Positions 1 through 7,687 of a stretch of DNA of 24,067 nt are shown here, piece by piece; position 1 is the first letter of the stretch, and each line of letters opens with the position of its first letter. The stretch is from Eshraghiella sp045129695. Its GTDB lineage: Bacteria; Bacillota; Clostridia; Lachnospirales; Lachnospiraceae. Both the position numbers and the translations under genes were made by a program. The stretch covers positions 1 through 24,067 of the forward strand of contig JBGVJZ010000038.1 in NCBI GenBank assembly GCA_045129695.1. The letters are read 5' to 3'. Under the pieces are notes generated by a model, which was given only the letters and a program-made list of their open reading frames with translations, was not told the origin of the DNA and did not search any database.

Positions 1-872
1 ATGTAGGACAGCGTAGTGCCGCATCTATTGCCAGAAGACTTCAGGATCCTCTTGCAGAACTTGTTAAAATTGATCCTAAGGCAATCGGTGTCGGACAGTA
101 CCAGCATGACATGAATCAGAAGAAATTAAGTGAAGCGTTAAATGGTGTTGTAGAGGACAGCGTTAATAAAGTTGGTGTTGATTTAAATACAGCCTCCGCA
201 CCTTTGCTTGAGAGAATTTCCGGTATTAATAAACAGCTTGCCAAAAATATTGTTGCCTACAGAGAGTCCAACGGCAAATTTGTAAGCCGCAAGGATTTAT
301 TAAAGGTTCCAAAACTCGGACCTAAAGCTTTCGAGCAGTGTGCCGGGTTTATGAGAATAACAGGCGGCAGCAATCCTTTGGATTCTACCAGTGTCCATCC
401 TGAGAGCTACGATAAGGCAACTGCCCTGCTCACTAAGCTTAACTATTCAACTGACGATATTTCCGGCGGTAATTTAAAAGGATTATCTTTACTTATTAAA
501 GATTATTCCAAACTTGCCAACGAGCTTGATATGGGCGAATTAACCTTACGTGATATTGTTAAAGAGCTTGAGAAGCCGGGAAGAGACCCACGAGAAGAAA
601 TGCCTAAACCAATACTTAGAAGCGATGTTATGAATATGGAGGATTTGAAACCCGGAATGATTCTTAACGGTACAATTCGCAACGTAATTGATTTTGGTGC
701 ATTTGTTGATATTGGTGTTCATCAGGACGGATTAATACACATCTCACAGCTTACAAACAAGAAATTCATCAAACACCCAATGGAAGTGGTAAGCATCGGA
801 GATATTGTTCAGGTTAAAGTACTGGATGTTAATATGGAGAAAAAAAGAATACAACTTACTATGATTTTATAA
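1..872 (+). CDS. tex: Tex-family RNA-binding protein, C-terminal part (5' end outside window)
   Basis: The reading frame is open from the window edge (codons in phase from base 3), so this is the C-terminal ~289 residues of a protein usually over 700 aa. Before the first in-window Met (base 111) the frame reads SIARRLQDPLAELVKIDPK and then GVGQYQHD, a block typical of Tex between its RNase H-like and helix-hairpin-helix parts. Two helix-hairpin-helix units follow (VDLNTASAPLLERISGI, then LLKVPKLGPKAFEQCAGF). A C-terminal S1 domain (GMILNGTIRNVIDFGAFVDIG ... HISQL) ends the protein. Tex proteins are cytoplasmic nucleic-acid-binding factors linked to transcription and RNA metabolism; the exact role here is unknown. 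The gene ends at TAA and runs into a strong hairpin shared with the convergent permease gene. The identification is secure; only the 5' end is missing. Confidence 0.95.
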   Translation, partial: VGQRSAASIARRLQDPLAELVKIDPKAIGVGQYQHDMNQKKLSEALNGVVEDSVNKVGVDLNTASAPLLERISGINKQLAKNIVAYRESNGKFVSRKDLLKVPKLGPKAFEQCAGFMRITGGSNPLDSTSVHPESYDKATALLTKLNYSTDDISGGNLKGLSLLIKDYSKLANELDMGELTLRDIVKELEKPGRDPREEMPKPILRSDVMNMEDLKPGMILNGTIRNVIDFGAFVDIGVHQDGLIHISQLTNKKFIKHPMEVVSIGDIVQVKVLDVNMEKKRIQLTMIL

Positions 873-902
873 TTGGGTTTTAGTGTTAAAGGCTCATGGC
901 AT

Positions 903-947
903 ATGCCCGTAAAATATTCTCACGTAAGGAGAATATTTTACGGGCAT
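903..947. terminator. Hairpin terminator between convergent tex and AI-2E permease genes
   Basis: A perfect 19-bp inverted repeat (core arm gcccgtaaaatattctc, 905-921 and 929-945) encloses a 7-nt loop. On the plus strand it is followed by an AT-rich tail (attatttaatt), 31 nt after the tex stop. On the minus strand it lies 13 nt past the permease stop, with a less U-rich tail. It probably serves mainly tex and may act in both directions. Confidence 0.8.
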
Positions 948-959
948 TATTTAATTCAC

Positions 960-2252
960 TTACTTTGTTTTCTTTAGATGAACCAGCCGTTTCTTCTTCT
1001 GTGACTGCTTCGCCAATTCCTCTTCGCACTGTTCCTTCTCGTATTCTATATACATATCTTCTTTATTCCATTTAACAAGCCCGTGCCGGATAAGTCTTCT
1101 TACAATGTCATACAGCACTGCGAAGAAAGGAACTCCAAGGAGCATTCCGCTAAATCCGAATAAGCCTCCGAACAACATAATTGAAAACAGCACCCAAAAG
1201 CTTGAAAGACCTGTAGTATTACCAAGTATCTTGGGACCGATAACATTTCCATCCAGCTGCTGGATTATAATTATTATAATAATAAAATACAAGCCTTTAA
1301 TCGGGTCCTCCATCATTACAATAAATGCCGATGGTATTGCACCGATAAACGGACCGAAAAATGGAATTACATTTGTTACACCTACAATAACACTTATAAG
1401 CATAGCGTACGGTATTTTAAAAATTGACACAACAATAAAAGTAAGAACACCAATAATTATCGAATCAATAATTTTACCATTAATAAATCCGCTGAACATT
1501 TTATCAATATAACCGATTTCATCCATTGCCTTCTCTGCCCACTTTGGAGAAAAAACACTATGAATCAGCATCGTTCCCTGCTTTGCCAGTTTTCTTCTCT
1601 GGGCTAAAATATATATACATGAGATAAGTCCCACAATTATATTGGTAAGAAAACTCAGCACACCCTTGACACCAACAGTAATCTGTGAAATCAGCTTACC
1701 GGTGTCCATTGAAATCAGCTTCTCAAGTACTTTATTAAGAACATCCATGGCATTGACGGAGAAATTCTCAATCTCCTTCATAATATACTCATTGTTCTTA
1801 ACAATATTCTTAAGCCAGTTTATGAAATCCGTGAACATCTGAGGTGCATTTTTAATTAGATTCTTAATACTATCAATTACCTGCGGAATTACTGCTGCGA
1901 TAAGAATATATAAGAATATCAAAAATGTTATCATGGTAAAACAAATACTTAAATTCGTTACCAGCTTGTCCGCCTTATATCTGTTCTTCATCTTCTTAAA
2001 CCATTTGCCTGTGAGATTCTCATAGGCTGCACAAAGAGGCTTCAAAAGATATGCAAGAATTGCACCAAATGCAAATGGCTCCAGATTATCCAATACCTTC
2101 CGCAGAAATACAAACAGTGTATTTGAATCAAAAAATGCAAAGTAAAAAATAATAGCACATACAATTACCGCAAAAGCTACCAGACCAATTTTCACATATT
2201 TTGTATCAATTTTTTTCTTAGGTGATTTATTTACACCCTCTGAGTTCTCCAT
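960..2252 (-). CDS. AI-2E family transporter (putative permease)
   Basis: 430 aa. It has several hydrophobic segments: one near residues 25-45, one around 58-75, a pair around 100-125 and a C-terminal cluster of three to four. The family hallmark lies near the C-terminus: GVTNVIPFFGPFIGAIPS, then a hydrophobic run including seven consecutive Ile, then QQLDGNVIGPKILG. This fits the AI-2E transporter family (YdiK/PerM/TqsA-like); members export small solutes or ions, and the substrate here cannot be read from sequence. I start at the Met at 2252, not the one two codons upstream (2258), because GGAGG at 2260-2264 lies 7 nt before 2252 but only 1 nt before 2258. The gene starts 17 nt after the ABC exporter stop, so the two are probably cotranscribed. 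The C-terminal tail is Lys/Glu-rich and cytoplasmic. Confidence 0.85.
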   Translation of the reverse strand: MENSEGVNKSPKKKIDTKYVKIGLVAFAVIVCAIIFYFAFFDSNTLFVFLRKVLDNLEPFAFGAILAYLLKPLCAAYENLTGKWFKKMKNRYKADKLVTNLSICFTMITFLIFLYILIAAVIPQVIDSIKNLIKNAPQMFTDFINWLKNIVKNNEYIMKEIENFSVNAMDVLNKVLEKLISMDTGKLISQITVGVKGVLSFLTNIIVGLISCIYILAQRRKLAKQGTMLIHSVFSPKWAEKAMDEIGYIDKMFSGFINGKIIDSIIIGVLTFIVVSIFKIPYAMLISVIVGVTNVIPFFGPFIGAIPSAFIVMMEDPIKGLYFIIIIIIIQQLDGNVIGPKILGNTTGLSSFWVLFSIMLFGGLFGFSGMLLGVPFFAVLYDIVRRLIRHGLVKWNKEDMYIEYEKEQCEEELAKQSQKKKRLVHLKKTK

Positions 2253-2269
2253 ACCCATTCCTCCAATTT

Positions 2270-4000
2270 CTAGGACCTGTATTCAATAACATTTCCATCC
2301 TCTACCCTGTAAATTCTGTCACAGCCCTCCAGTGTTGACATTCTGTGTGAAATGATAATAATTGTTTTATCGTTTTCAAAACCATAAATCTCATTCATGA
2401 TTTCGCTTTCCGTCTCATCATCAAGTGCCGCCGTAGCTTCATCAAATACCAGAATATCCGGATTATGAAAAAGTGCTCTGGCAATACCGATACGCTGCCT
2501 CTGTCCGCCGGACAGCCTGACACCGTTCTCTCCAACCTGACTGTCAAGACCCCGGTCGAGAGACTGGACAAATTTATCAAGTTTAACGATTTTAAGAATA
2601 TCCCATATTCTCTCATCAGAGGCATCCTTAGTTCCGAAAACAATATTGTTTCTGATTGTATCGTCAACAAGGAAAATCATCTGCGGTATATATCCGATAT
2701 TCTGCATCCAGCCCTTAACACTCTGACGTATATCTCCGCCATCCACGATAATCCTGCCCTCATTAGGCTCAAGGAAACCAAGCAGAATATTTACAAATGT
2801 TGTTTTACCTTCACCGGAGGCACCGATAATCCCAATCCGTTCTCCTTTCATAATCGTAAGACTTATATCATTAATTACATTCTCATTACCATCAGGATAC
2901 ATAAAGCTTACATGGTCAAAAACAATTCTGTCATTAAGCGGAAACGGCTCAGGATCAGTCTCAAAATTAATAGCATCCTTGGAGTTAATATCGCTTATTA
3001 CTTCCTTGCTAATCTTCATAAGCATAGGCTTATTATACATGATTCTGTTAAAACACGAATTAATGCTGTTAACTGAAGGAACAATTCTTACAACTGCAAT
3101 TGATACCGCTGACATTCCGACAAGTACCGCCTGCATATCCTGATCGGTAACAATTGACAGTAGAATGTATCCGGCAATACATACTGAGACCACAACCTCA
3201 GTCAGATGCTTTGGTGCCGTATCATAGACAAACTTCTCTTTCTCAAGCTTATAATTCTTATTACTGTATCTTCTGTATTTATCAGAAAAATATTTTTCTC
3301 TGTTTAGCACCTTGATATCCTTGATACCGTTAACCGTCTGATTCACTATATCCATCATTTTCATTGTACACATGGTAGCTTTCTCACCAACAGCCTCATC
3401 CTTACGGTACATTGTATAATACAGAATAGAAGTAAGCACCACAAAAACAAGCATCAGAAACAGGGAAACCTTCCAGTCCACGACAACCATTACCACAACA
3501 AGAGCAACCACGACAATAACTTTGGATATAAGTGTCAGAATATCCTGCAAAAGAGCATAAACCTTCTCCACCAGTACATTGATTACAGTAATAAGTTCTC
3601 CGGAATTACAGTGAAGAAAATATACATATGGCCTTGTAATATATATGTCGAAAAGCTTATTTGCAGTATCCTTCTTACCCTTGGCAATAAAATATTTCTT
3701 CGCCCTTTCCATAAGAAAAATAACCAGATTCTTCAGTGCCATGAGTACAGCAAAGCCCACTGCCATACCAATAAGCATACTTTTATCGTCTGTCAGTCCA
3801 AAGAATACAAAAATCTTCATTACAACTTCATATTTAGTAAGAAGCTCCATATTAACAATTGCTGCAATAAGCGGAACTATCATGGAGAGACTCAATATCT
3901 CAAGGAATCCGCTTAAAACCATTAAAACAACTATTCCGAAAATTTTTCTTTTATCTTTAGGTCCAAGAATGTTCTCATATTGTTTCCATATTTTATTCAT
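2270..4000 (-). CDS. ABC exporter, fused membrane and ATPase domains (PglK/MsbA-like)
   Basis: 576 aa half-transporter. Residues ~1-330 form the six-helix exporter membrane domain, with clear hydrophobic segments at about 20-50, 73-98, 160-197 and 268-310. Residues ~355-576 form the ATPase domain: Walker A GASGEGKTT (393-401), Q-loop Gln440, signature LSGGQRQR (496-503), Walker B ILVFDE (Asp520/Glu521) and switch His552. The opening (KIWKQYENILGPKDKRK) and the order of features resemble PglK-type flippases and related exporters of lipid-linked saccharides or surface polymers. No glycosyltransferase is nearby, so the substrate is open. The likely active form is a homodimer in the cytoplasmic membrane. 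An AAAGGA about 10 nt upstream supports the 4000 start. It is probably cotranscribed with the downstream AI-2E permease (gap 17 nt). Confidence 0.88.
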   Translation of the reverse strand: MNKIWKQYENILGPKDKRKIFGIVVLMVLSGFLEILSLSMIVPLIAAIVNMELLTKYEVVMKIFVFFGLTDDKSMLIGMAVGFAVLMALKNLVIFLMERAKKYFIAKGKKDTANKLFDIYITRPYVYFLHCNSGELITVINVLVEKVYALLQDILTLISKVIVVVALVVVMVVVDWKVSLFLMLVFVVLTSILYYTMYRKDEAVGEKATMCTMKMMDIVNQTVNGIKDIKVLNREKYFSDKYRRYSNKNYKLEKEKFVYDTAPKHLTEVVVSVCIAGYILLSIVTDQDMQAVLVGMSAVSIAVVRIVPSVNSINSCFNRIMYNKPMLMKISKEVISDINSKDAINFETDPEPFPLNDRIVFDHVSFMYPDGNENVINDISLTIMKGERIGIIGASGEGKTTFVNILLGFLEPNEGRIIVDGGDIRQSVKGWMQNIGYIPQMIFLVDDTIRNNIVFGTKDASDERIWDILKIVKLDKFVQSLDRGLDSQVGENGVRLSGGQRQRIGIARALFHNPDILVFDEATAALDDETESEIMNEIYGFENDKTIIIISHRMSTLEGCDRIYRVEDGNVIEYRS

Positions 4001-4049
4001 TAGACATTAATCCTTTATAAATAATATTTGTTAACACTTTCTCAATGTG

Positions 4050-4058
4050 ATTGTAACA
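4050..4058 (-). promoter_or_regulatory. Possible extended -10 promoter for ABC exporter/permease operon
   Basis: On the minus strand TGTTACAAT (TGn plus TACAAT) lies ~50 nt upstream of the ABC exporter start, in the 191-nt gap after the lipid operon. No good -35 is seen. A second candidate nearby (TTGAGA) lacks a well-spaced -10. Tentative. Confidence 0.3.
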
Positions 4059-4125
4059 TGAAAACCGGATTAATACTACTTAATTATTTCTTAAAAAAAA
4101 GTGAACTTTTTGTCATTAACATTAA

Positions 4126-4164
4126 AAGCAGGACGATTGACCACTATGCACAATCGTCCCGCTT
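4126..4164 (-). terminator. Hairpin terminator of the lipid operon
   Basis: A 9-bp perfect arm (ggacgattg 4131-4139 / caatcgtcc 4151-4159) is extended past one mismatch by AAGC/GCTT. Read on the minus strand it starts 28 nt after the last operon gene and is followed by ttttaatgtt. It also separates the operon from the ABC exporter transcription unit. Confidence 0.65.
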
Positions 4165-4191
4165 CTTAGGATTCCATTTTTCACTTATGTT

Positions 4192-4605
4192 TTATTTGGC
4201 AGTCTGCAATTTAGCACGCCATATACTTCTTATACTCTCAGTCTGGGAACAGTATTTTGTTCCAAACATGCATTCATAAGCAAAATGCTCACAATTATTG
4301 TACAAAATACTATATCCCTTCTCACCCACACGCGCTCTGGCAGACGCAATAATTTCCTCAGGCTTTCTGCATTTCTTACGTTCCTTGCGCTCAGGCTCAC
4401 CGACCTCAAGAAATTTGCCGCTTAAGAAGCCGTTAATGTCCGTAACGCACACCTCAATATCCTCATCCCTACGAAGAAATGTTACGGGAGGTGGACCAAA
4501 CTGGATTATCTCTTCGTCACTTATATAGATTCCATAGTGGTAGAAATCACCCAGACATATTCTAATCATATCTCCCGGTTTTACATCATTATAAGTCCAT
4601 TTCAT
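4192..4605 (-). CDS. LRAT/HRASLS-like (NlpC/P60 superfamily) putative acyltransferase or phospholipase
   Basis: 137 aa, no signal peptide or membrane segment. The N-terminus reads VKPGDMIRICLGDFYHYGIYI, the LRAT-domain opening, with the catalytic-type His at 23. The C-terminal block is YNNCEHFAYECMFG, with nucleophile-type Cys105 in the NCEHF motif diagnostic of LRAT/HRASLS proteins. The second conserved His of the eukaryotic enzymes (position 35 there) is Gln35 here (IIQFGPPP); NlpC/P60-superfamily enzymes tolerate a polar residue at that site. Family members form an acyl-thioester on Cys and act as phospholipase A1/A2 or transfer acyl chains from phospholipids. It is the last gene of the six-gene lipid operon, with an ATGA overlap with the ACP gene. 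I infer action on membrane lipids or on the acyl-ACP. The alternative is a papain-like peptidase or amidase, which the superfamily also contains. Family call firm, activity inferred. Confidence 0.8.
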   Translation of the reverse strand: MKWTYNDVKPGDMIRICLGDFYHYGIYISDEEIIQFGPPPVTFLRRDEDIEVCVTDINGFLSGKFLEVGEPERKERKKCRKPEEIIASARARVGEKGYSILYNNCEHFAYECMFGTKYCSQTESIRSIWRAKLQTAK

Positions 4606-4853
4606 TTCTTTTTACCATAAATATAATCAATTACATCACTGACAGTCTTAAAGTCAGCAAGTCCAACGTCATCAAATCGAATGTCAAAGCTTTCCTCAAC
4701 TGCAATAACAAGATATAAAAGTCCCATTGAGGTCATTCCCAAATCCGTGGTAAGTCCACACTCCGGAGTAATGTTCTCAGGTGCAATCTGCGGATTACTG
4801 ACTGCAAGCTTAAATATTTCTCTTAATTTTTCCTGAATTTCAATCTTGGTCAT
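4602..4853 (-). CDS. Stand-alone acyl carrier protein
   Basis: 83 aa, acidic, one carrier-protein fold. The attachment motif is DLGMTSMG, with Ser42 as the expected 4'-phosphopantetheine site (the usual motif is DSL; here TSM). It is followed by the helix LLYLVIAVEESFDIRFDD and a closing TVSDVIDYIYG. Overlapping ATGA junctions at both ends (4850-4853 and 4602-4605) imply translational coupling to the acyl-AMP ligase and the LRAT-like gene. It is therefore likely the dedicated carrier for chains activated by the neighbouring ligase, not the housekeeping fatty-acid-synthesis ACP. It could instead be a D-alanyl-carrier-like protein, but the two PlsC genes favour a lipid substrate. Confidence 0.88.
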   Translation of the reverse strand: MTKIEIQEKLREIFKLAVSNPQIAPENITPECGLTTDLGMTSMGLLYLVIAVEESFDIRFDDVGLADFKTVSDVIDYIYGKKK

Positions 4854-6358
4854 TTTACAACTTTTCTCACTTTCTTCATTGCTGGTGTTCTATCAAAATC
4901 TTCATCCCTGATAATTATTTTACTCACTCTTTGGAAAGTTGGCAAGGATGCATTTATTTTCTTTAATTCTGACATTATATATTCATTGGCATCTGTAAGC
5001 TTCGCTTTCTCCAGTGGTCTTGGATATACCTCAAGTACAAGTATCTGCATACCCTCTACAACCTCATCATAAATCATGGCATCCTGAATAATATCGAATT
5101 TACAGAATTCATTTTCCAAATCTTCCGGAGAAATATTCTCTCCGGTTGACAATACAATAACATTTTTTTTGCGACCGGTAATATACATAAATCCGTCTTC
5201 ATCAAAACGAACCAGATCACCGGTTCTGAACCATCCATCCGTATAAGCGGCCTTATTTTCAACAGGCTCATCATAATATCCTGTCATCATATTACGTCCC
5301 TTAAGCCACAACTCTCCGTCTTCAATCCTAAGCTCCTGTCCGGGATACGGAAGTCCTACAGCAGCAGGCTTATCAGTATTCTCAGGATTACCCGCTACCA
5401 GGTTGGCAGACTCGGTAAGTCCATAGCCCTGAAAAAGATTAACGCCATATTCCTTATATTCAGTGATAAGATGTGACGGAACTGCACTTGCTCCACAAAT
5501 AATGTATTTGAGACTGTTTCCCCACATACTCCTCTTGAACTGTCTGGTAAGTGTCAGTGCCATCTCTGCAAGTGCCGGTACGAGCACCAGCATTGTCGGA
5601 TTAAACGTACCCATTACCCTGAACATATCTTTAGGATTTCTACATATATAGATATGGCTGCCGGTATATAACGGATTAAGCAGATTTCTGATAAGTCCGA
5701 ATACGTGGGTAAGCGGAAGCACTAATAAATATCTCTGATTAAAAATCTCATCAAAGCCATAACAGCCATTCTTCACACCTGCCATAACTGCACGATGTGA
5801 TAATACCGCACCCTTATTTTTGCCCGATGTTCCTCCGGTAAAAATAATTGTACTGTCAGCTTCCGTATCAGGAAATACCATATCTGTCACAAAACTACCC
5901 TCTGTATTAACAGCAATCAATGCAGCTGACGAGTCTCTGTCACGGATAATATTAATTTTATCCTCCTGAGTCTCATCATATACAAGTGCTTTAAGTTTAT
6001 ATTTATTTATATATTTTTCCAATGTATCAGCATCAACATGAGTCGGAATCAGAAGTGTACAACAGCCATAGGTCTGTGCGCCTAAATAAGCCTTAACAAA
6101 CGGATATGAATTAGCAACAATCAGTCCAATGTTATCACCGGACTCCACTCCGCTATTTTTGAGAAGCCCGCGAAAATTTTTTGCATCATTGTCAACTTCT
6201 GAATATGTATACTTCCTATCATCCTCAATTGCAACTAAATCACCATACATCTCCACACATTTCTGCCACATATGTGAAACCGTAGGATAATCGACAATTT
6301 TTGCAAGTGTCTCAGCTGAACAGTATTTTTCAAAATAATTCGGAGTCTCGTTAGTCAT
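4850..6358 (-). CDS. Acyl-AMP ligase (AMP-dependent synthetase, ANL superfamily)
   Basis: 502 aa, the usual length for a complete enzyme. All core motifs are present: A3 phosphate loop TGGTSGKNKGAVLSH (174-188), LPLTHVFGL (214-222), A5 GYGLTE (311-316), A7 GWFRTGD (Asp381), A8 hinge GRKKNVIVLSTGENISPE (395-412) and an A10-like TPAMKKVRK with catalytic Lys495. Such enzymes activate a carboxylate with ATP and pass it to CoA or to a carrier protein. The ACP gene overlaps immediately downstream, which favours acyl-ACP formation from a free fatty acid. I start at Met 6358, because AGGAG lies 7 nt upstream. An in-frame start 19 codons further up would overlap the PlsC gene much more. The 6358 start leaves an 8-nt overlap with the upstream PlsC stop. 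Chain length and true acceptor cannot be read from sequence. Confidence 0.88.
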   Translation of the reverse strand: MTNETPNYFEKYCSAETLAKIVDYPTVSHMWQKCVEMYGDLVAIEDDRKYTYSEVDNDAKNFRGLLKNSGVESGDNIGLIVANSYPFVKAYLGAQTYGCCTLLIPTHVDADTLEKYINKYKLKALVYDETQEDKINIIRDRDSSAALIAVNTEGSFVTDMVFPDTEADSTIIFTGGTSGKNKGAVLSHRAVMAGVKNGCYGFDEIFNQRYLLVLPLTHVFGLIRNLLNPLYTGSHIYICRNPKDMFRVMGTFNPTMLVLVPALAEMALTLTRQFKRSMWGNSLKYIICGASAVPSHLITEYKEYGVNLFQGYGLTESANLVAGNPENTDKPAAVGLPYPGQELRIEDGELWLKGRNMMTGYYDEPVENKAAYTDGWFRTGDLVRFDEDGFMYITGRKKNVIVLSTGENISPEDLENEFCKFDIIQDAMIYDEVVEGMQILVLEVYPRPLEKAKLTDANEYIMSELKKINASLPTFQRVSKIIIRDEDFDRTPAMKKVRKVVK

Positions 6359-7028
6359 GTTTTTTTCTCCTGTTATTGTATATTTCAATAAGCTCCAGTT
6401 CCTTTTCCCTGACATAATTGCTCACACTTTCAAGCTTCTCAATATTAGGTAACGAACCACAAAGCTCTTTAACGTTAATCGGCTCACCGACAATTATATC
6501 CGTTACGGAAAAAAATCCCCTATAAGGTGCACAATACACAGGAACAATAGGAACATTACATCTTAGCGCCATCATTACGGCACCACCCTTAAAAGCACCA
6601 ACACTTCCTTCGTTGTGTACAATTCTTCCCTCAGGATAAATTCCCACAGCATATCCCTTGCCGGTAACCTCCTGAACAGAATTAAAGGTACTCATGTTGA
6701 AATTTTCCCTGTCAACCGGAAGGCACAGCATCTTTGTAAAAAAGAAAGTTCTCAATTTGTTAGAAAACAACTCCTTAAATGCCAGAAGATAAAATCTTCT
6801 GTACCAGAAAGCAATATGCAGTTTCACCGGATCAGTTACTCCCGTATGATTGGATATAATAATGGCACCATCTTTTACTCCCTTTCTGGCGACATTACTC
6901 ACATAAGTTTTTCTTGGCTTAATCCATATAAATGCCGGAATAGCACCGGTAATTTTAACAAAATCATACAAAAAGAATTTCCAACTAAACAGTGGTCTTT
7001 TTTTCTTTGGTTTGTCTTTCAAGCTCAT
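6351..7028 (-). CDS. PlsC-type lysophospholipid/glycerophosphate acyltransferase (EGR form)
   Basis: 225 aa single-domain acyltransferase. Motif I is NHTGVTD (catalytic His61, Asp66), motif III is YPEGR (133-135 EGR, with phosphate-binding Arg135), and the closing motif is VPIVPVY. A hydrophobic patch near residues 16-36 could bind the membrane. The N-terminus is Lys-rich. PlsC enzymes transfer a fatty acyl chain from acyl-ACP or acyl-CoA to the sn-2 hydroxyl of lysophosphatidate or related lysolipids. The gene overlaps the preceding PlsC-like gene by 44 nt; GGAG lies 7 nt before its ATG, inside the upstream gene. Flanking ligase and ACP genes suggest the acyl donor is made within the operon. 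Because there are two paralogues here and neither sits with housekeeping lipid genes, this need not be the main plsC. Confidence 0.87.
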   Translation of the reverse strand: MSLKDKPKKKRPLFSWKFFLYDFVKITGAIPAFIWIKPRKTYVSNVARKGVKDGAIIISNHTGVTDPVKLHIAFWYRRFYLLAFKELFSNKLRTFFFTKMLCLPVDRENFNMSTFNSVQEVTGKGYAVGIYPEGRIVHNEGSVGAFKGGAVMMALRCNVPIVPVYCAPYRGFFSVTDIIVGEPINVKELCGSLPNIEKLESVSNYVREKELELIEIYNNRRKKHD

Positions 7029-7638
7029 ATTTTAACTCCAGAATTTTATCTCTCATAATGATACTGATATTTCGTGCATTCTCTTTTTCAGTCAAATCTG
7101 AATCAACATATTCGTTAACATATATCGGTCTGCCTATTATGACTCTGGCCCGTTCCTTAGCAAAATATTTACCGTTAGTATATACGGGAATAACAGGTAC
7201 GTCACTTCTCATGGCAATAATTGCCGCACTGGCTTTAAACGGAAGTGGTCTTTCCTCATCTTTAAGAGGCAGTCTTGATTCCGGAAAAATTCCGACGACA
7301 CCCCCATCCCTGAGAATCTCTTCAGATTTATCAATGAATGAGAAATTATATGTTTTTCTGTTTATTCTTATGCCACCAAGTTTTCTGAGAAACCAGCCCA
7401 ATATTTTATTTTTCTCAAAAAGCACCTCTGCCATCTGATATCGCAAAGTTCTTCCAAAGAATACAAACAAAAAAACTGCAAAATCAAAAACTGAAGTGTG
7501 GTTTGACACTACAATGGCAGGTCCCTTTATTCGTCTGCCCTGAACCTTTTTATCTTCACAATACACCTTGGTTCTAAAGCATATAAACTGCACCGGAAAT
7601 CCGGTAATTTTAGTAAAAGCAATAATAAATCTATTCAT
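6985..7638 (-). CDS. PlsC-type acyltransferase (ESR variant)
   Basis: 217 aa. Motif I is NHTSVFD (His47, Asp52). Motif III is FPESR (Glu120-Ser121-Arg122), where the usual Gly of EGT/EGR is Ser. The PVIPVY motif (148-153) is intact. A hydrophobic N-terminal stretch (residues 4-21) suggests peripheral membrane association. It shares fold and motifs with the next gene but differs clearly in sequence, so the pair likely uses different acceptors or sn-positions. It is the second gene of the operon, 49 nt after the ligase-ACP fusion. Translation is probably driven by GGTGA 8 nt before the ATG at 7638. The 44-nt overlap at its 3' end with the EGR-type gene implies coupled translation. Confidence 0.86.
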   Translation of the reverse strand: MNRFIIAFTKITGFPVQFICFRTKVYCEDKKVQGRRIKGPAIVVSNHTSVFDFAVFLFVFFGRTLRYQMAEVLFEKNKILGWFLRKLGGIRINRKTYNFSFIDKSEEILRDGGVVGIFPESRLPLKDEERPLPFKASAAIIAMRSDVPVIPVYTNGKYFAKERARVIIGRPIYVNEYVDSDLTEKENARNISIIMRDKILELKYELERQTKEKKTTV

Positions 7639-7687
7639 TAATTGTCACCAGTTTATTGTCTGAAGGGAGTTATGTTCACTCCTCATT

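Noticed and set aside
1264..1287. ATT/ATA run giving seven consecutive Ile in the AI-2E permease as a microsatellite
   Set aside because: Mixed Ile codons (ATT, ATA, ATC) in a transmembrane helix; not a pure repeat and ordinary for this family.
2465..3076. Long open frame (203 codons) on the plus strand opposite the ABC exporter, and similar frames opposite the ligase, hydratase and serS genes
   Set aside because: They mirror strongly conserved genes on the other strand, lack SD sites and show no domain features.
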